NCBI GenBank assembly: GCA_016795325.1
Contig: JAEUHY010000045.1
Location: forward strand, 186,001 to 250,000
Length of the DNA: 64,000 bases
From: Planctomycetota bacterium
GTDB taxonomy: Bacteria; Planctomycetota; UBA1135; GCA-002686595
Reading direction: 5' to 3'
The notes under the pieces are model-generated. The model worked only from the letters and a program-made list of their open reading frames with translations, was not told the origin of the DNA and made no database searches. The position numbers and the translations under genes are program-made. Position 1 is the stretch's first letter. The number at the start of each line of letters is the position of its first letter. Below are positions 18,828-29,400 of this stretch, in pieces.

Positions 18828-19051
18828 GCCGCTATTGGATCGGGCGCCGAACGCGGTGAGAAGGCGCGTGAAGGGCCTTTGGACCCGCGGCGAGCACCGC
18901 TCGGCCGCGTTGCGCACAGCGGGCCCTTCAAGGGGCCTGGGAAGCGGCTCCGCGCGCCCGTTCTCCGGTGGATCGCCGGAGCAAAAAAAGCGACAATCTC
19001 CGGCTCGAAAAGCCCCGGATCGCCGGGATTTCCCGCCTCAGAAACGACTCG

Positions 19052-21619
19052 ATGACGACCACGGAAAAGACTCCCACTCCGGCGCCCCAGCGCGGTGTCG
19101 AACCGCGCCTGATCGAGCGCGAGATGCGCGAGTCGTACCTGACGTACGCGCTCTCGGTGATCCACGCGCGCGCGCTGCCCGATGTGCGCGACGGACTCAA
19201 GCCTTCGCAGCGGCGCATCCTGGTCGCGATGAACGACCTGAATCTGTCGCCGCGCGCCAAGTACAGGAAGTGCGCCAAGATCGCGGGCGACACGTCGGGC
19301 AACTACCACCCGCACGGCGAGTCGGTGATCTATCCGACCTTGACGCGTTTGGCGCAGCCCTTCGCCACGCGCTATCCGCTGATCGACGGCCAAGGCAACT
19401 TCGGCAACATCGACGGCGACCCGCCGGCGGCCATGCGTTACACCGAGGCGCGCATGACGGGCGTCGCGGTCGAGCTGATGGCCGACCTCGACAAGGAGAC
19501 GGTCGACCACGTCGCCAACTACGACGAGACGCGCACCGAACCGACGGTGCTGCCCAGCCGCTTCCCCGGCCTCTTGTGCAACGGCTCGGACGGCATCGCG
19601 GTCGGCATGGCGACCAGCCTTCTGCCGCACAATTTGGTCGAGATCATCGCGGCGCTGCGGGCGGTGCTCGACGACCCGAACGTCTCGACGATGACCTTGT
19701 GCGAGCTCGTCAAGGGCCCGGACTTCCCGACCGGCGGCATCATCATGGGCCGGCGCGGGATCCTGCAGGCCTACACGACCGGCCGCGGCATCGTGCGCGT
19801 GCGCGGCAAGCACCACATCGAGGAGAACAAGGGCCGCACCTCGATCGTGTTCACGGAGATTCCCTTCCAGGTTCGCAAGGAAGCGATCTTCGAGAAGCTC
19901 AAGGAAGTCATCAACGAGGAGCGGATCACCGGCATCCACGACCTCCAGGACTACTCCGACCGCGACGGAATCCGGCTCTCGATCGACCTGAAGAAGGGCG
20001 AGGACCCGCAGGTCATCCTCAACCAGCTCTTCCAGTACACGCCGCTGCAGTCGACGCAGTCGATCATCAATCTGGTGATCGACCGCGGGCAGCCGCGCAC
20101 GCTGCCGCTGCGCGGCTTGCTCGACGCCTACATCGCGCACCGCAAGGAAGTCATCCGGCGCAGGACCTTGTTCCTGCTCGGCAAGGCCGAAGAGCGCAAG
20201 CACATCGTCGAAGGCCTGCGCATCGCCGTCGACAACATCGACGAGGTGATCCGCATCATCCGCGCGAGCCAGACGCCGGAAGAGGCCAAACAAGGCCTGC
20301 AAAACGCGTTCTCGCTCTCGGTGCGCCAGTCGCAGGCGATCGTCGACATGCGCCTGGGCCGCTTGACCGGCCTGGAGCGCGAGAAGCTCGAGGAGGAGTT
20401 CAACGCGCTGGTCGCGGAGATCAACGACCTCAAGGACATCCTGGCGCGCGAGGCGCGCGTGGTCGCGATCATCAAGACCGACCTCGACGAGCTCGAGAAG
20501 AACTACGGCGACGAGCGGCGCACCGTGATCTCCGACGAGGAGATCGACGGCAGCTTCGACATCGAGGAGCTGATCACCGAAGAGATGATGGTGGTCACGT
20601 ACTCGCGCGACGGCTACGTCAAGCGCACGCCGCTCGACGTGTACCGCACGCAGGGTCGCGGCGGCCGCGGAATCATCGGCTCGGAGACCAAGGAGGGCGA
20701 CGTCGTCGAGTCGATGTTCGTCGCCGGCACACACGACTACGTGCTGTGCTTCTCCAACCACGGCCAGGTTTACTGGCTCAAGGTCTACAACCTGCCCGAG
20801 GCGTCGCGCACGAGCGCGGGCCGCGCCATCTCGAACCTGTTCGAGCTGGCCGACGGTGAGCGCATCACGAACATCCTGCGCGTGCCGGAGTTCGACGCCG
20901 AGCGCTTCGTGTTCTTCGCGACCAAGCGCGGCACGATCAAGAAGACGCCGCTCGAGGCGTACTCGCGGCCCAAGAAGGGCGGCATTCGCGCGATCCTGCT
21001 CGAAGAAGGCGACGAGGTCGTCGGCGTCGGCCTGTGCAAGGCCGGGGACACGATCGTGCTCGCCAGCGCCGAGGGCCAGGCGATGCGCTTCGACGAAGCG
21101 GACGCGCGTTCGATGGGCCGCACGAGCTACGGCGTGCGCGGCATTCGCCTGCTCGGCGAAGACCGCGTGGTCGACATGATCGTGGCTTCGCCGGACACCT
21201 TCTTGCTGAGCGCCTGCGAGAACGGCTTCGGCAAGCGCACGCCGATCGAGGACTATCCGATCAAGGGTCGCGGTGGTCAGGGCGTGATCAACATCCAGAC
21301 CGAGGGCCGCAACGGGGCCGTGGTCGGCATGGTGAGTTGCCGCGAAGACGACGAGGTGATGCTCATCACGCAGTCGGGCATGATCGTGCGCTCGTCGATC
21401 GCCGAGATGCGGCCGATGGGACGCAACACGCAGGGCGTGCGCCTGGTGAACCTCAAGGACGGCGACAAGCTGGTCGGCGTCGAACTCGTCAGCGCCGAGG
21501 ACCTCACGCAGTACGCGGCCACCACGCGTACGCGCAAGCCGCTCCCGCCGCCGACCGAGGGGCTCGAGGACGATGGCGAGGCGCCCGAAGCGAGCGAGCC
21601 GCCGCCCGAAGAAGAGTAG
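19052..21619 (+). CDS. gyrA: DNA gyrase subunit A
   Basis: 855 residues from the ATG at 19052 (MTTTEKTP); a longer in-frame start 84 bases upstream adds a non-conserved stretch. The breakage-reunion domain shows ESYLTYALSVIHARALPDVR and AAMRYTE with catalytic Tyr130. The GyrA box reads QGRGGRG, which supports gyrase rather than topoisomerase IV. Six beta-pinwheel blades follow and the tail is acidic (PPPEEE). The quinolone-determining region reads HPHGESVIYP: the Ser83 equivalent is kept (Ser91), but the Asp82 and Asp87 equivalents are Glu90 and Pro95. gyrB is not in the window. The YqeY-like gene lies ~150 bases downstream. Confidence 0.96.
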   Translation: MTTTEKTPTPAPQRGVEPRLIEREMRESYLTYALSVIHARALPDVRDGLKPSQRRILVAMNDLNLSPRAKYRKCAKIAGDTSGNYHPHGESVIYPTLTRLAQPFATRYPLIDGQGNFGNIDGDPPAAMRYTEARMTGVAVELMADLDKETVDHVANYDETRTEPTVLPSRFPGLLCNGSDGIAVGMATSLLPHNLVEIIAALRAVLDDPNVSTMTLCELVKGPDFPTGGIIMGRRGILQAYTTGRGIVRVRGKHHIEENKGRTSIVFTEIPFQVRKEAIFEKLKEVINEERITGIHDLQDYSDRDGIRLSIDLKKGEDPQVILNQLFQYTPLQSTQSIINLVIDRGQPRTLPLRGLLDAYIAHRKEVIRRRTLFLLGKAEERKHIVEGLRIAVDNIDEVIRIIRASQTPEEAKQGLQNAFSLSVRQSQAIVDMRLGRLTGLEREKLEEEFNALVAEINDLKDILAREARVVAIIKTDLDELEKNYGDERRTVISDEEIDGSFDIEELITEEMMVVTYSRDGYVKRTPLDVYRTQGRGGRGIIGSETKEGDVVESMFVAGTHDYVLCFSNHGQVYWLKVYNLPEASRTSAGRAISNLFELADGERITNILRVPEFDAERFVFFATKRGTIKKTPLEAYSRPKKGGIRAILLEEGDEVVGVGLCKAGDTIVLASAEGQAMRFDEADARSMGRTSYGVRGIRLLGEDRVVDMIVASPDTFLLSACENGFGKRTPIEDYPIKGRGGQGVINIQTEGRNGAVVGMVSCREDDEVMLITQSGMIVRSSIAEMRPMGRNTQGVRLVNLKDGDKLVGVELVSAEDLTQYAATTRTRKPLPPPTEGLEDDGEAPEASEPPPEEE

Positions 21620-21771
21620 GCGCGGAGCACGTGCCGCGGCGCGCACGCTCGCACCGGCGAGCGAGTTGCGTCGCGGCGCGCTGGACACGGCCGGCTCGCG
21701 TTGCGGAGGATGGGTTGGCGCTCGACACCGGGCGCCGACGATCCGCGTTTTCTCCAACCTCAGGACTCTCC

Positions 21772-22215
21772 GTGACCTCCCTCGACAAGCTTCAGGCCGA
21801 CGTCAAGCAGGCGATGCTCGCCAAGGACGAAGTGGCGCGCGACACGTTGCGCATGCTCATCGCCGCCGTGAAGAAGCACGAGCTCGAAGGCGGCAAGACG
21901 ATCACCGACGAACTGGTTGGCGAAGTGCTGCTGTCGGCCGCCAAGACGCGCCAGGAGTCGATCGATCAGTTCAGCAAGGCCGGCCGCGCGGACTTGGTGG
22001 CGAAGGAAACGGCCGAGCTCGAGATCGTGCGCCGCTACCTGCCCAAGCAGTTGAGCGAGGCCGAAACGCGCGCCGCCGTGCAGGCGCTCATCGCGGAGCT
22101 CAAGCTGACGTCGAAGAAGGACCTGGGCCAGGTGATGAAGGCCGCGATGGCGCGCCACAAGGGCCAGATCGACGGCAAGCTCGTGCAGAAGCTGGCGGGC
22201 GAACTGCTGGCCTGA
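21772..22215 (+). CDS. GatB/YqeY domain-containing protein
   Basis: 147 residues from a GTG, the usual YqeY size. The protein starts SLDKLQADVKQAMLAKD, followed by RDTLRMLIAAVKKHELE and RRYLPKQLSEAE, all diagnostic of the family. YqeY shares its fold with the tail of the tRNA amidotransferase GatB, and stand-alone versions are thought to bind tRNA. The exact role is not established. It is followed by murJ after 28 bases on the same strand. Confidence 0.9.
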   Translation: MTSLDKLQADVKQAMLAKDEVARDTLRMLIAAVKKHELEGGKTITDELVGEVLLSAAKTRQESIDQFSKAGRADLVAKETAELEIVRRYLPKQLSEAETRAAVQALIAELKLTSKKDLGQVMKAAMARHKGQIDGKLVQKLAGELLA

Positions 22216-22243
22216 CGCGCGCGGTTCCGGCCCCAGCACCGCG

Positions 22244-23974
22244 ATGGTCCGCTCCACGCAAGCGCCGCCGGGCGCGGCCGAACCCGCCGCCAGCGGACCG
22301 GTCGCGCAGGGCGCCGACGTGGTCGGTCGTCACCAGCAGCTCGCCTCGCGCACGGCGTTGATCGGCGCGTTCACGGCGCTCTCGCGCGTGTTCGGCTACG
22401 CGCGCGAGCACCTCACCGCGCGACTGTTCGGCGACCTCTCGCCGGTCTACGACGCGTTCGTCACGGCTTGGCGCGTGCCGAACCTGTTCCGTCGCCTGCT
22501 CGGCGAAGGCGCCGTGTCGATGGCGCTGCAGACCTCGATGCTCGAGGCCGACGCCGACCGCGGCGACGACGTGGGCCGCACGCTGATGTGGGACACGCTG
22601 CGTCTGGCGACGTGGCTGCTGCTGGGCGTGTGCGCGTTCGTGATGGGCTTCGTGCAACTCGTGCCCGACACGATCCAGTTGCCCTGGAACGATGCTCCCA
22701 CGCCTTGGCTCGGCGCCGACCCGGCGGCGGTGCGCGACCTCACGGTGCACGTCATGCCGTACGTGATCGTGATCTGCCTAGCGGGGCTGATCGGCGGCGC
22801 GCTCTCGGTGCGCGGCCGCTTCTTCGCCGCGAGCGCGGGGCCGGGCCTGATGAACATCGTCGCGCTCGCGACCCTGCTGCTGATCGGCTGGAAGTTCGGT
22901 TGGAGCACCAACGACCCGGCCAACTTCGCGGCCGTCCGCGAGCGCCAGTACGAGATGGCGGTGTGGTTCTCGTGGGGCCTGGTGTTGTCGGGCGTCGCGC
23001 AGCTGGTGTTGCTCGTGCCCGAGATGCGTTCCGCTGGTTTGCTGGAGCGAACGCGCTCTGCGGTGCGCGGTTCGAGCACTGCGTGGACCGTGCTCAAGAC
23101 GAGCGTCCCGCTCACGCTCGGCGCGGCCGTCTACCAGATCAACGTGCTCGTCGACAGCTTCATGGCGCAGGCCATGCTGCCCGCGGGCGGACCGACTGCG
23201 TACTACTACGCCAACCGGCTGCAGCAACTGCCGATGGCCATCGTCGCCGTCGCCGCGACGAGCGCGGTGTTCCCGGCGATGAAGGCGCTCGCGCACCGCC
23301 GCGACTTCGCGGCCCTGGCGCGCATGCACACGCAGACGCACCTGGCGATCCTGTTCGTGACCTTGCCGGCGGCGGTCGGACTGTTCGTGCTCGCCGAGCC
23401 GGTGACGGCTTGTCTCCTGCAGTACGGCGAGTTCGGCGCCGAAGGCGTGCGTCGCACGGCCGACGCGCTTCGCTATCTGTGCCTCGCGCTGGTTCCGGCG
23501 GGCGCGGTCGGGCTGATCACGCGTGCGTACTACGCGCTCGGCGACTTCTCGACGCCCGTTCGACTCTCGATCGTCGCGCTCGTGCTCAACATCGTATTCA
23601 ACACGCTGTTCCTGAGCGTGTTCGAGTTCGACACCGGCGGACTCGCGCTCGCGACGGCCATCGTCAGCTCGCTCAACATCCTCATGCTCCTGCCCGGGCT
23701 GCGCCGCGCGCTCGCGGCGGACGGCCGCGGTGGTCCGCCCGCTTTCCCCGGCTTCGGCGCGCGCGTGTTGAAGATGAGCGTGGCTGCGGCGTTGTGCGGC
23801 GCGCTGGCGTGGGGCGCGTACGCTTGGCTCTCGGGCGGGGAGCGCTCCGTGGTCGCGCTCGTGGTGGCGATCAGCGCGGGAATCGGGGCCTACGCCGTGG
23901 CTTCCCAGGTGCTGGCGCTGCCGGAATGGCTCGAGCTGCGCGAGAAGCTCACCCGGCGGCTCCGTCGGCGCTGA
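22244..23974 (+). CDS. murJ: Lipid II flippase MurJ/MviN family
   Basis: 576 residues with about 14 predicted membrane helices. After a cytoplasmic N-terminus of ~35 residues comes FTALSRVFGYAREHLTARLFG, then DAFVTAWRVPNLFRRLLGEGAVSMA, the signature of MurJ/MviN proteins. MurJ moves lipid-linked peptidoglycan precursor across the inner membrane. Planctomycetes do have peptidoglycan, so the assignment fits. It is longer than Escherichia coli MurJ by about 65 residues, mostly at the N-terminus. It may share a transcript with the YqeY-like gene. Confidence 0.92.
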   Translation: MVRSTQAPPGAAEPAASGPVAQGADVVGRHQQLASRTALIGAFTALSRVFGYAREHLTARLFGDLSPVYDAFVTAWRVPNLFRRLLGEGAVSMALQTSMLEADADRGDDVGRTLMWDTLRLATWLLLGVCAFVMGFVQLVPDTIQLPWNDAPTPWLGADPAAVRDLTVHVMPYVIVICLAGLIGGALSVRGRFFAASAGPGLMNIVALATLLLIGWKFGWSTNDPANFAAVRERQYEMAVWFSWGLVLSGVAQLVLLVPEMRSAGLLERTRSAVRGSSTAWTVLKTSVPLTLGAAVYQINVLVDSFMAQAMLPAGGPTAYYYANRLQQLPMAIVAVAATSAVFPAMKALAHRRDFAALARMHTQTHLAILFVTLPAAVGLFVLAEPVTACLLQYGEFGAEGVRRTADALRYLCLALVPAGAVGLITRAYYALGDFSTPVRLSIVALVLNIVFNTLFLSVFEFDTGGLALATAIVSSLNILMLLPGLRRALAADGRGGPPAFPGFGARVLKMSVAAALCGALAWGAYAWLSGGERSVVALVVAISAGIGAYAVASQVLALPEWLELREKLTRRLRRR

Positions 23975-24079
23975 ACGCCAACAAAACGGCGGGTTGAGGC
24001 ACAATCGCTCGCCCCGCCGAGCCGTTTTCGCGCCTTGACGCGAAACCGAATCAGCCCGCACGCTTCACCGAGCTCTCCC

Positions 24080-25378
24080 ATGCGCACCTCATCGCACCTG
24101 CTGCTTCTCGCTGCTCTGTTCGCCGGCGCCTCTTGCGGAAGTCCCTCAGGGAGCGGCACGTCCTTCTTCATCGACACGTCGTCGAACACGTCGCGCGCCC
24201 AGCGGTACTTGAGCGTGGACTTCGAGCTGCGCGCGGGCCAGACGCTTGTCCTCGCGCTGCCGCACGGTTCGATCCGCGTGCAGACCGCGCCCGCAACCAG
24301 CCCGGACGCGAAGCCGAACGCCAAGGTCCGCATGAGTCTGAGCGCGCCGACGCAGGCGCAAGCCGAAGAGTACCTCGCGCGTTTCGACTTCACCGCGGAG
24401 GCCGCCGCCCACGGCCAGCAGCTCGGTCTGCGCGGCGAGCGTGTCGTGATCGAGAAGAATGGCGGACGCACGGAGTACTACCCGAGCGCCGATGTCGTAC
24501 TGACGCTTCCCGAGGGCGTGAATGTGGACCTGCGCACGCAGAGCGGCGACGTCGACACGTCGGGCGCGCTCGCCGCGGCCGAGCTCGAGTCCGCGTACGG
24601 CAACGTGAAGCTGCGCGGAGCGCGCGGCGCCGTGCGCGCGCACTCGAACTCCGGCAACGTCACCGTGTCCGACGTCGAAGGTGATCTCGACGCGAAGTCC
24701 GGCTACGGCGTGGTCAACGCGTCGAACGTGCGCGGCCGCTCGATCGCCGTCGCGAGCTCCTCGGGCAACGTGGCGTTGACCAAGTCGAGCGCGGACGAGA
24801 TCAAGGTCGAGACGCGTTACGGCTCGGTGGAGCTCGAAGCGCTGCGCGGGAGCGTCGTCGGCAAGAGCTCGTCGGGACGTGTGATCGCGGCGGATCTGCA
24901 GGGCGAGCGGCTGCGTCTCGAGTCGGGCTATGGCCAAGTCATCGCCAAGAACATCGAGGGCTCGTTGAGCGCGTCCTCGTCGTCGGGCGACGTGACGGTG
25001 GAGAACGGCCGCGGCGCGCTCGCCATTTCGTCGCGCTACGGCGCGCTGCGCGCCCGCGGCGTGTGGAGCGCTATCAACGCGGAGAGTTCCTCGGGAAGCG
25101 TGGAAGTCCGCGCGTTGCCCGGCAGCACGCTCTCCGACGAATGGCGGCTGAAGTCCGGGTACGGCGCCGTGCGCCTGTTCGCGCCCGCGGACATCGCCTG
25201 CGAGCTCGACGCGACCACTCGCTACGGCGAAGCGCGTTGCGAGTTCGCGCTCACGATCGAAGCGGGCGCGCGCGCCAAGAACGGCGAGTTGCGCGGCCGT
25301 ATCGGCGCGGGCGGACCGCGCGTCACGCTGCATTCGGCGAGCGGCGACGTCGGCCTCCTGCGCCACGTCGACAACTGA
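24080..25378 (+). CDS. DUF4097-type beta-helix lipoprotein
   Basis: 432 residues from the ATG at 24080; an in-frame ATG 45 bases upstream would spoil the signal. The N-terminus MRTSSHLLLLAALFAGASC ends in a plausible lipobox with Cys19. From residue ~140 the protein is a run of ~20-residue repeats that alternate two types, one with S(S)SG-x-V and one with (S/R)(G/R)YG-x-V, as in DUF4097/DUF4098 right-handed beta-helix proteins. More than ten repeats are visible. The family is common on bacterial surfaces and often sits near signalling genes, but its function is unknown. It converges with the DUF3667 gene, with 3 bases between the stops. Confidence 0.85.
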   Translation: MRTSSHLLLLAALFAGASCGSPSGSGTSFFIDTSSNTSRAQRYLSVDFELRAGQTLVLALPHGSIRVQTAPATSPDAKPNAKVRMSLSAPTQAQAEEYLARFDFTAEAAAHGQQLGLRGERVVIEKNGGRTEYYPSADVVLTLPEGVNVDLRTQSGDVDTSGALAAAELESAYGNVKLRGARGAVRAHSNSGNVTVSDVEGDLDAKSGYGVVNASNVRGRSIAVASSSGNVALTKSSADEIKVETRYGSVELEALRGSVVGKSSSGRVIAADLQGERLRLESGYGQVIAKNIEGSLSASSSSGDVTVENGRGALAISSRYGALRARGVWSAINAESSSGSVEVRALPGSTLSDEWRLKSGYGAVRLFAPADIACELDATTRYGEARCEFALTIEAGARAKNGELRGRIGAGGPRVTLHSASGDVGLLRHVDN

Positions 25379-25381
25379 GGG

Positions 25382-26146
25382 TCACCAGAAGAACGGCAGC
25401 GCGAGGAGCGCGAAGAACAGGCCCGTGCCGAGCACGTGCAGCACGGTGACGAGAGTTGTGCGCGCGAACGCCGAGCCCCAGCTCACGCCGAAGAATTGGC
25501 GCGCGGCCCACACGGCCCACACGAAGCTCAGGGCCTGGCGCGCGCGCATCCAGCGCTCGGAGTCGAAGGCCATCAGCGGCGTGAGCACGAGCCCGAGCAG
25601 AAAGCTCGCGCTCGCCGCGTAGAACACGAGCACGAAGCACTCGGCGAGGTTGCGGCCGCGGCCGCGGAAGGCGAGCGTGACCAGCCAGGCCCGCAGCGGC
25701 AGTGCGAGGTACAAGAGCAGGTCCAAGTGTCCGCCGAAGAACTCGCGCAGCTCGCGCGCGAGTTCGTTCGCGCGGCCGCCTTCGCCGCTCGTCTCTACAC
25801 GCAGGCCACTCGCCGCGAGCACGTCGACCTCCAGCCAACGCGCGGCGAGCAACCACAGCGCGAGCGTGTACAGGCACAGCTTGGCCGGCCCGACGTAGCG
25901 CTTGCGGCGTCCCTCGACGTACTCGCGCGCCACGTGGCCCGGGCGCAGCGCGAGCCCGCGCAAGGTCGCGAGCAGCGCGGAATCCCAGTTGACGAAGTTG
26001 TGGAACGCGTCGAGCAGCACGCCGCGCACCGCGAGTCGTCCTTCGCCGTTGTCCTGGCCGCAGCTGCTGCAAAAGCGGCCGCTGCTCGACGCGCCGCAGT
26101 TGGGGCACGGAGCGTTGGCGGGCGCGGGTCTGGGCGCAGGCTCCAT
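25382..26146 (-). CDS. DUF3667 membrane protein with N-terminal zinc ribbon
   Basis: 254 residues. A zinc ribbon of two CxxC pairs (CPNCG and CSSCGQ) occupies residues ~14-30, followed by the DUF3667 block TLRGLALRPGHVAREYVEGRRKRYVGP and about five membrane helices. The function of the family is unknown. It is convergent with the DUF4097 lipoprotein gene and divergent from the fused sigma-factor gene, with a long inverted repeat in the divergent region. Confidence 0.85.
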   Translation of the reverse strand: MEPAPRPAPANAPCPNCGASSSGRFCSSCGQDNGEGRLAVRGVLLDAFHNFVNWDSALLATLRGLALRPGHVAREYVEGRRKRYVGPAKLCLYTLALWLLAARWLEVDVLAASGLRVETSGEGGRANELARELREFFGGHLDLLLYLALPLRAWLVTLAFRGRGRNLAECFVLVFYAASASFLLGLVLTPLMAFDSERWMRARQALSFVWAVWAARQFFGVSWGSAFARTTLVTVLHVLGTGLFFALLALPFFW

Positions 26147-26190
26147 TTCGCGCGAGGTTAGCAGTCGAACGAGGGAGCGCGCGTCCGTTG

Positions 26191-26291
26191 CCGGTGCGGC
26201 GCCAGGGTCAAATCCGTCACCTGCGCCGTCGGTTGCGCGTTGCCGATGGCTGTTCGCGCAGGTGACGGATTCGACCCTGGCGCCGCACCGG
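26191..26291. repeat. Long inverted repeat between divergent genes
   Basis: Two 36-base arms (26191-26226 and 26256-26291) are complementary except at one position (26210/26272), with a 29-base loop. It lies between the DUF3667 start and the fused sigma-factor gene. A degenerate third copy of one arm lies at about 26310-26345. The right-arm core GTGACGGATTCGACCCTGG weakly resembles the palindrome near 49623-49672. Confidence 0.85.
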
Positions 26292-26410
26292 CGACTCCTG
26301 GCGGATGTCGCGCAGTGGACGGAGTCGATCCCGGCGTCGCAGCGCCGAACTCGGGTTTCTTGCGCGCTGCTGTAACGTTCGCCTCCGCCGCGTCAGTTCT
26401 TGGGCGACAC

Positions 26411-29400
26411 GTGGAAACCGACGAGCTCCTCTTCCAGCGCTGGTGCACGCGGGCCGACGCCCGGGCGTTGGGCGAGTTGTTCGACCGCAACGCGCCGCAG
26501 CTGCTGAAACTCGCGATCCACCTCGTCGGAGATGCCGCGGCGGCCGAGGACCTTGTCCAGGCGACGTTCCTCGCCGCGATCGAACAGCGCGAGCGCCTCG
26601 ACGCGTCGCGCCCGTTCGGACCGTGGCTGACCGGTGTGCTCACGAACAAGGCGCGCGAACAGCGCCGCGCCGCGCGCCGCGCGCTCGACCTCGAGCGCCT
26701 CGCGCCGCAGTTGGTCGACGAAGACGCGTCCGCGCCGCTCGAGCGGCGTGAACTCCACGGCGAGGTCGCGCGCGCGATCGACGAGCTCGAGGAGCCGTAC
26801 CGCCAGGTGCTGCTCTTGCGACTGCGCCACGGACTCGCCGCCGCCGACATCGCGCACGTGCTCGAACGCGAGCCTGGAACGGTGCGCGTGCAGCTCCACC
26901 GCGGACTCGAGCGGCTGCGCAAGATCCTGCCGAGCGCGCTCGCGTCTTCGCTCGTCCTCGCGCTCGCGGCGCCGCGTGGACTGGCCGCGCTGCGCGAGCA
27001 GGTTGTGCAGGCGGCGCAGCTCGCAACTCCCGTGGCCACCGGCTCGCTCGTTGTTGGAGGACTCGTCATGTCGAAGTTCGTCGTCGCGGCCGCGCTGGCG
27101 GCGGTCGCGTTGGTGTCGTGGCTGCTCGTCGGGCGCGCTGGCGATGCGGCGGAGCCGACAGCTAGCGAAACACGCACGTCGACGGCGCTCCAAGTCGTCG
27201 ACGCGCCTGCGTTTCCGAGCGTTGACGCCGAACAAGGACGCGAAAGCTCCGACGCGCGGGCCGCGGTTGCGGGCGCTGCGGCGCAAGGGCAGGCGCACGT
27301 CGAAGTTGTCGACGCGATCTCGTTTGCTCCGCTGAGCGGTGCGCGCGTTTCGCGCTTCGCTGCGCGCAGCACGAACGTGCGTGAGTTGCTGCGTGATCGC
27401 CCCGAGTGTTTCCGCATGGGCCCCCAGGGTCGGCTCGTGTCGCCCACGGGCGCGGATTGGCCGAGCCACATCGCCATGAGCGACGAAGCGTACGTAGGAC
27501 GCGCCCCGCTGCTCGCGCTCGACACGCAGGGCGAAGGCGATGCGCTGCAGAGCGCGACGAGCGACGCCGCGGGGCGTGCAGCGCTCGGCGAGGCGCACGG
27601 CCACGAGTTGCTCGAAGTTGCGCTCGACGGCTACGCGACGCGCCATCGCGCGCGCAAGCCGGGCGACCCGACGCTGCGGATCGAGCTGTGGCCGCTCCGG
27701 CGCGTGCGCGGCACGTGCGAGGTCTTTCGCGGGAACGTTCCAGAGCAGGGCTTCGAGCTTGCGATCGGCACGTTCGCGTCGCGCGACGAAGGCAACCGCA
27801 ACGAAGGCGTGTGCGTGCGCCGTGTGCGCACCGACGCGCAGGGCCGCTTCGAAGTCGAACTCGCCGGTCCCTTCGCACAGGCTTGCATGCTCACGCCCGG
27901 TTGGGTGGTGCAGCCCGGCAGCATGCAACACCACGGCGACGAGGAGTGGCGCATGTGGCTTCAGCGCGTCGACGAACTGCGCCTGGTCGACGCCGCCGAT
28001 GGGAAGCCGCTCGAGTGGATCCACGCCGTTGCGCGCCATCCCAAGCAAGGTTGGACGGTGTGGACTTCGCTGCTGCACGCTCCGCAGGGCCTGTTGACGC
28101 TGCCGGACAAGTTCGGCCGCCCGGGTGGCGACTTGCTCGCGCGCTTCACTTTGTGGGCGCCCGGTTATCGCGCACAGGAGTGGTCGGAACGCCAGGCGCC
28201 GGCGGAAGAGCCCGTCGAGCTGCGCTTCGAACGCGAAGCCGCGACGACGCTGCACGGCGCCATTCTTGTCCAAGGGAAGTTGGTGGACGGCGCGAAGGTG
28301 AGCGCGTTCGCCCACGCGGCGAACACGCTCTGGGCGCCGGCCGGGCCTATGCACACGTCGCTGATCGACGCCACGACGACGCACCAGGGTCGGTTCGTGC
28401 TGAACGTGCCCGCGGGGGTTCACTTGCTCGAAGTGCGCCACGAAGGGCTCGCCCACACACGCGTCGTCGAAGCGCCGCTGTCGAGCGACTTGGTCATCGA
28501 CCTTGCTCTTCAAGCGAGCTTGAGCGTGCGTGTGGTGAACCGCAGCGGCGCGCCGCAGGTGGGGCACAGCGTCGCGATTTCCGCGAGCGATCGCCGCACG
28601 GACCGCCGTCGCACGGACGAACAGGGCTACGCGCGCTTCGAGGCGTTGGGATCGCTCGAGGGGCAGGTCTTCACTGCGCACGAGAACACGGACAGCAGTT
28701 TCGCGCCGGAGGTGCTCGCCCACTTCACGTTGGCGGACGGCGAGCGGCGCGAGCTCGAACTCGTCGTTCGCGGCGCTGCCGGCCCGCGCCATGCACGTGT
28801 GCACGTTCGTGACACGCTCGACTACAGCGGTTGGCGCGCGCGCTTCGGCCAGCAGCCGTGGGAGCCCCTCGATCCCGCCGGCGTGATCCCGATGGATCTG
28901 TCGACTGCGGAGTGGGACGGCGAGGTCGTCGCGCTCGACGGGCGGCGCTGGAGCTTCGATATTCCCAAGGACGCCGACGATGGTCACGTGCTCGAGCTCG
29001 AGGGCGGGACGGCGCGCTACTCGGGGATCGTCCGCACGAGTGCAGGCAAGCCGCTGACCGGCTGGACGATCGTTGCGCAACCTTGGGCTGGGTGCACGTC
29101 CGGTGGGCGCGCAACGGCGACCTGCGAGTTGGGCGCGGACGGCGCGTTCGAGCTCACGGGACTCGAGAGTTGTCAGCACCGTCTGCGTCTGCAGGACGCG
29201 AAGGGCAAGCTGCGTGCGGAGTACACCCCGCTCAACGCGCCGACGCCCGACGGCGTGGCGTGCGACATCATGCTCGACCCGCCGCGCGAGACTCTGCGGT
29301 TGCACGGCGTGGTGCGCAGCAAGGGAGGGGATCCGCTGCCTGGAACGTTGCTGCTGGTGGAGTCGAACATTCGCAGCGCCGGTGGCGTGTTGCGGATTGT

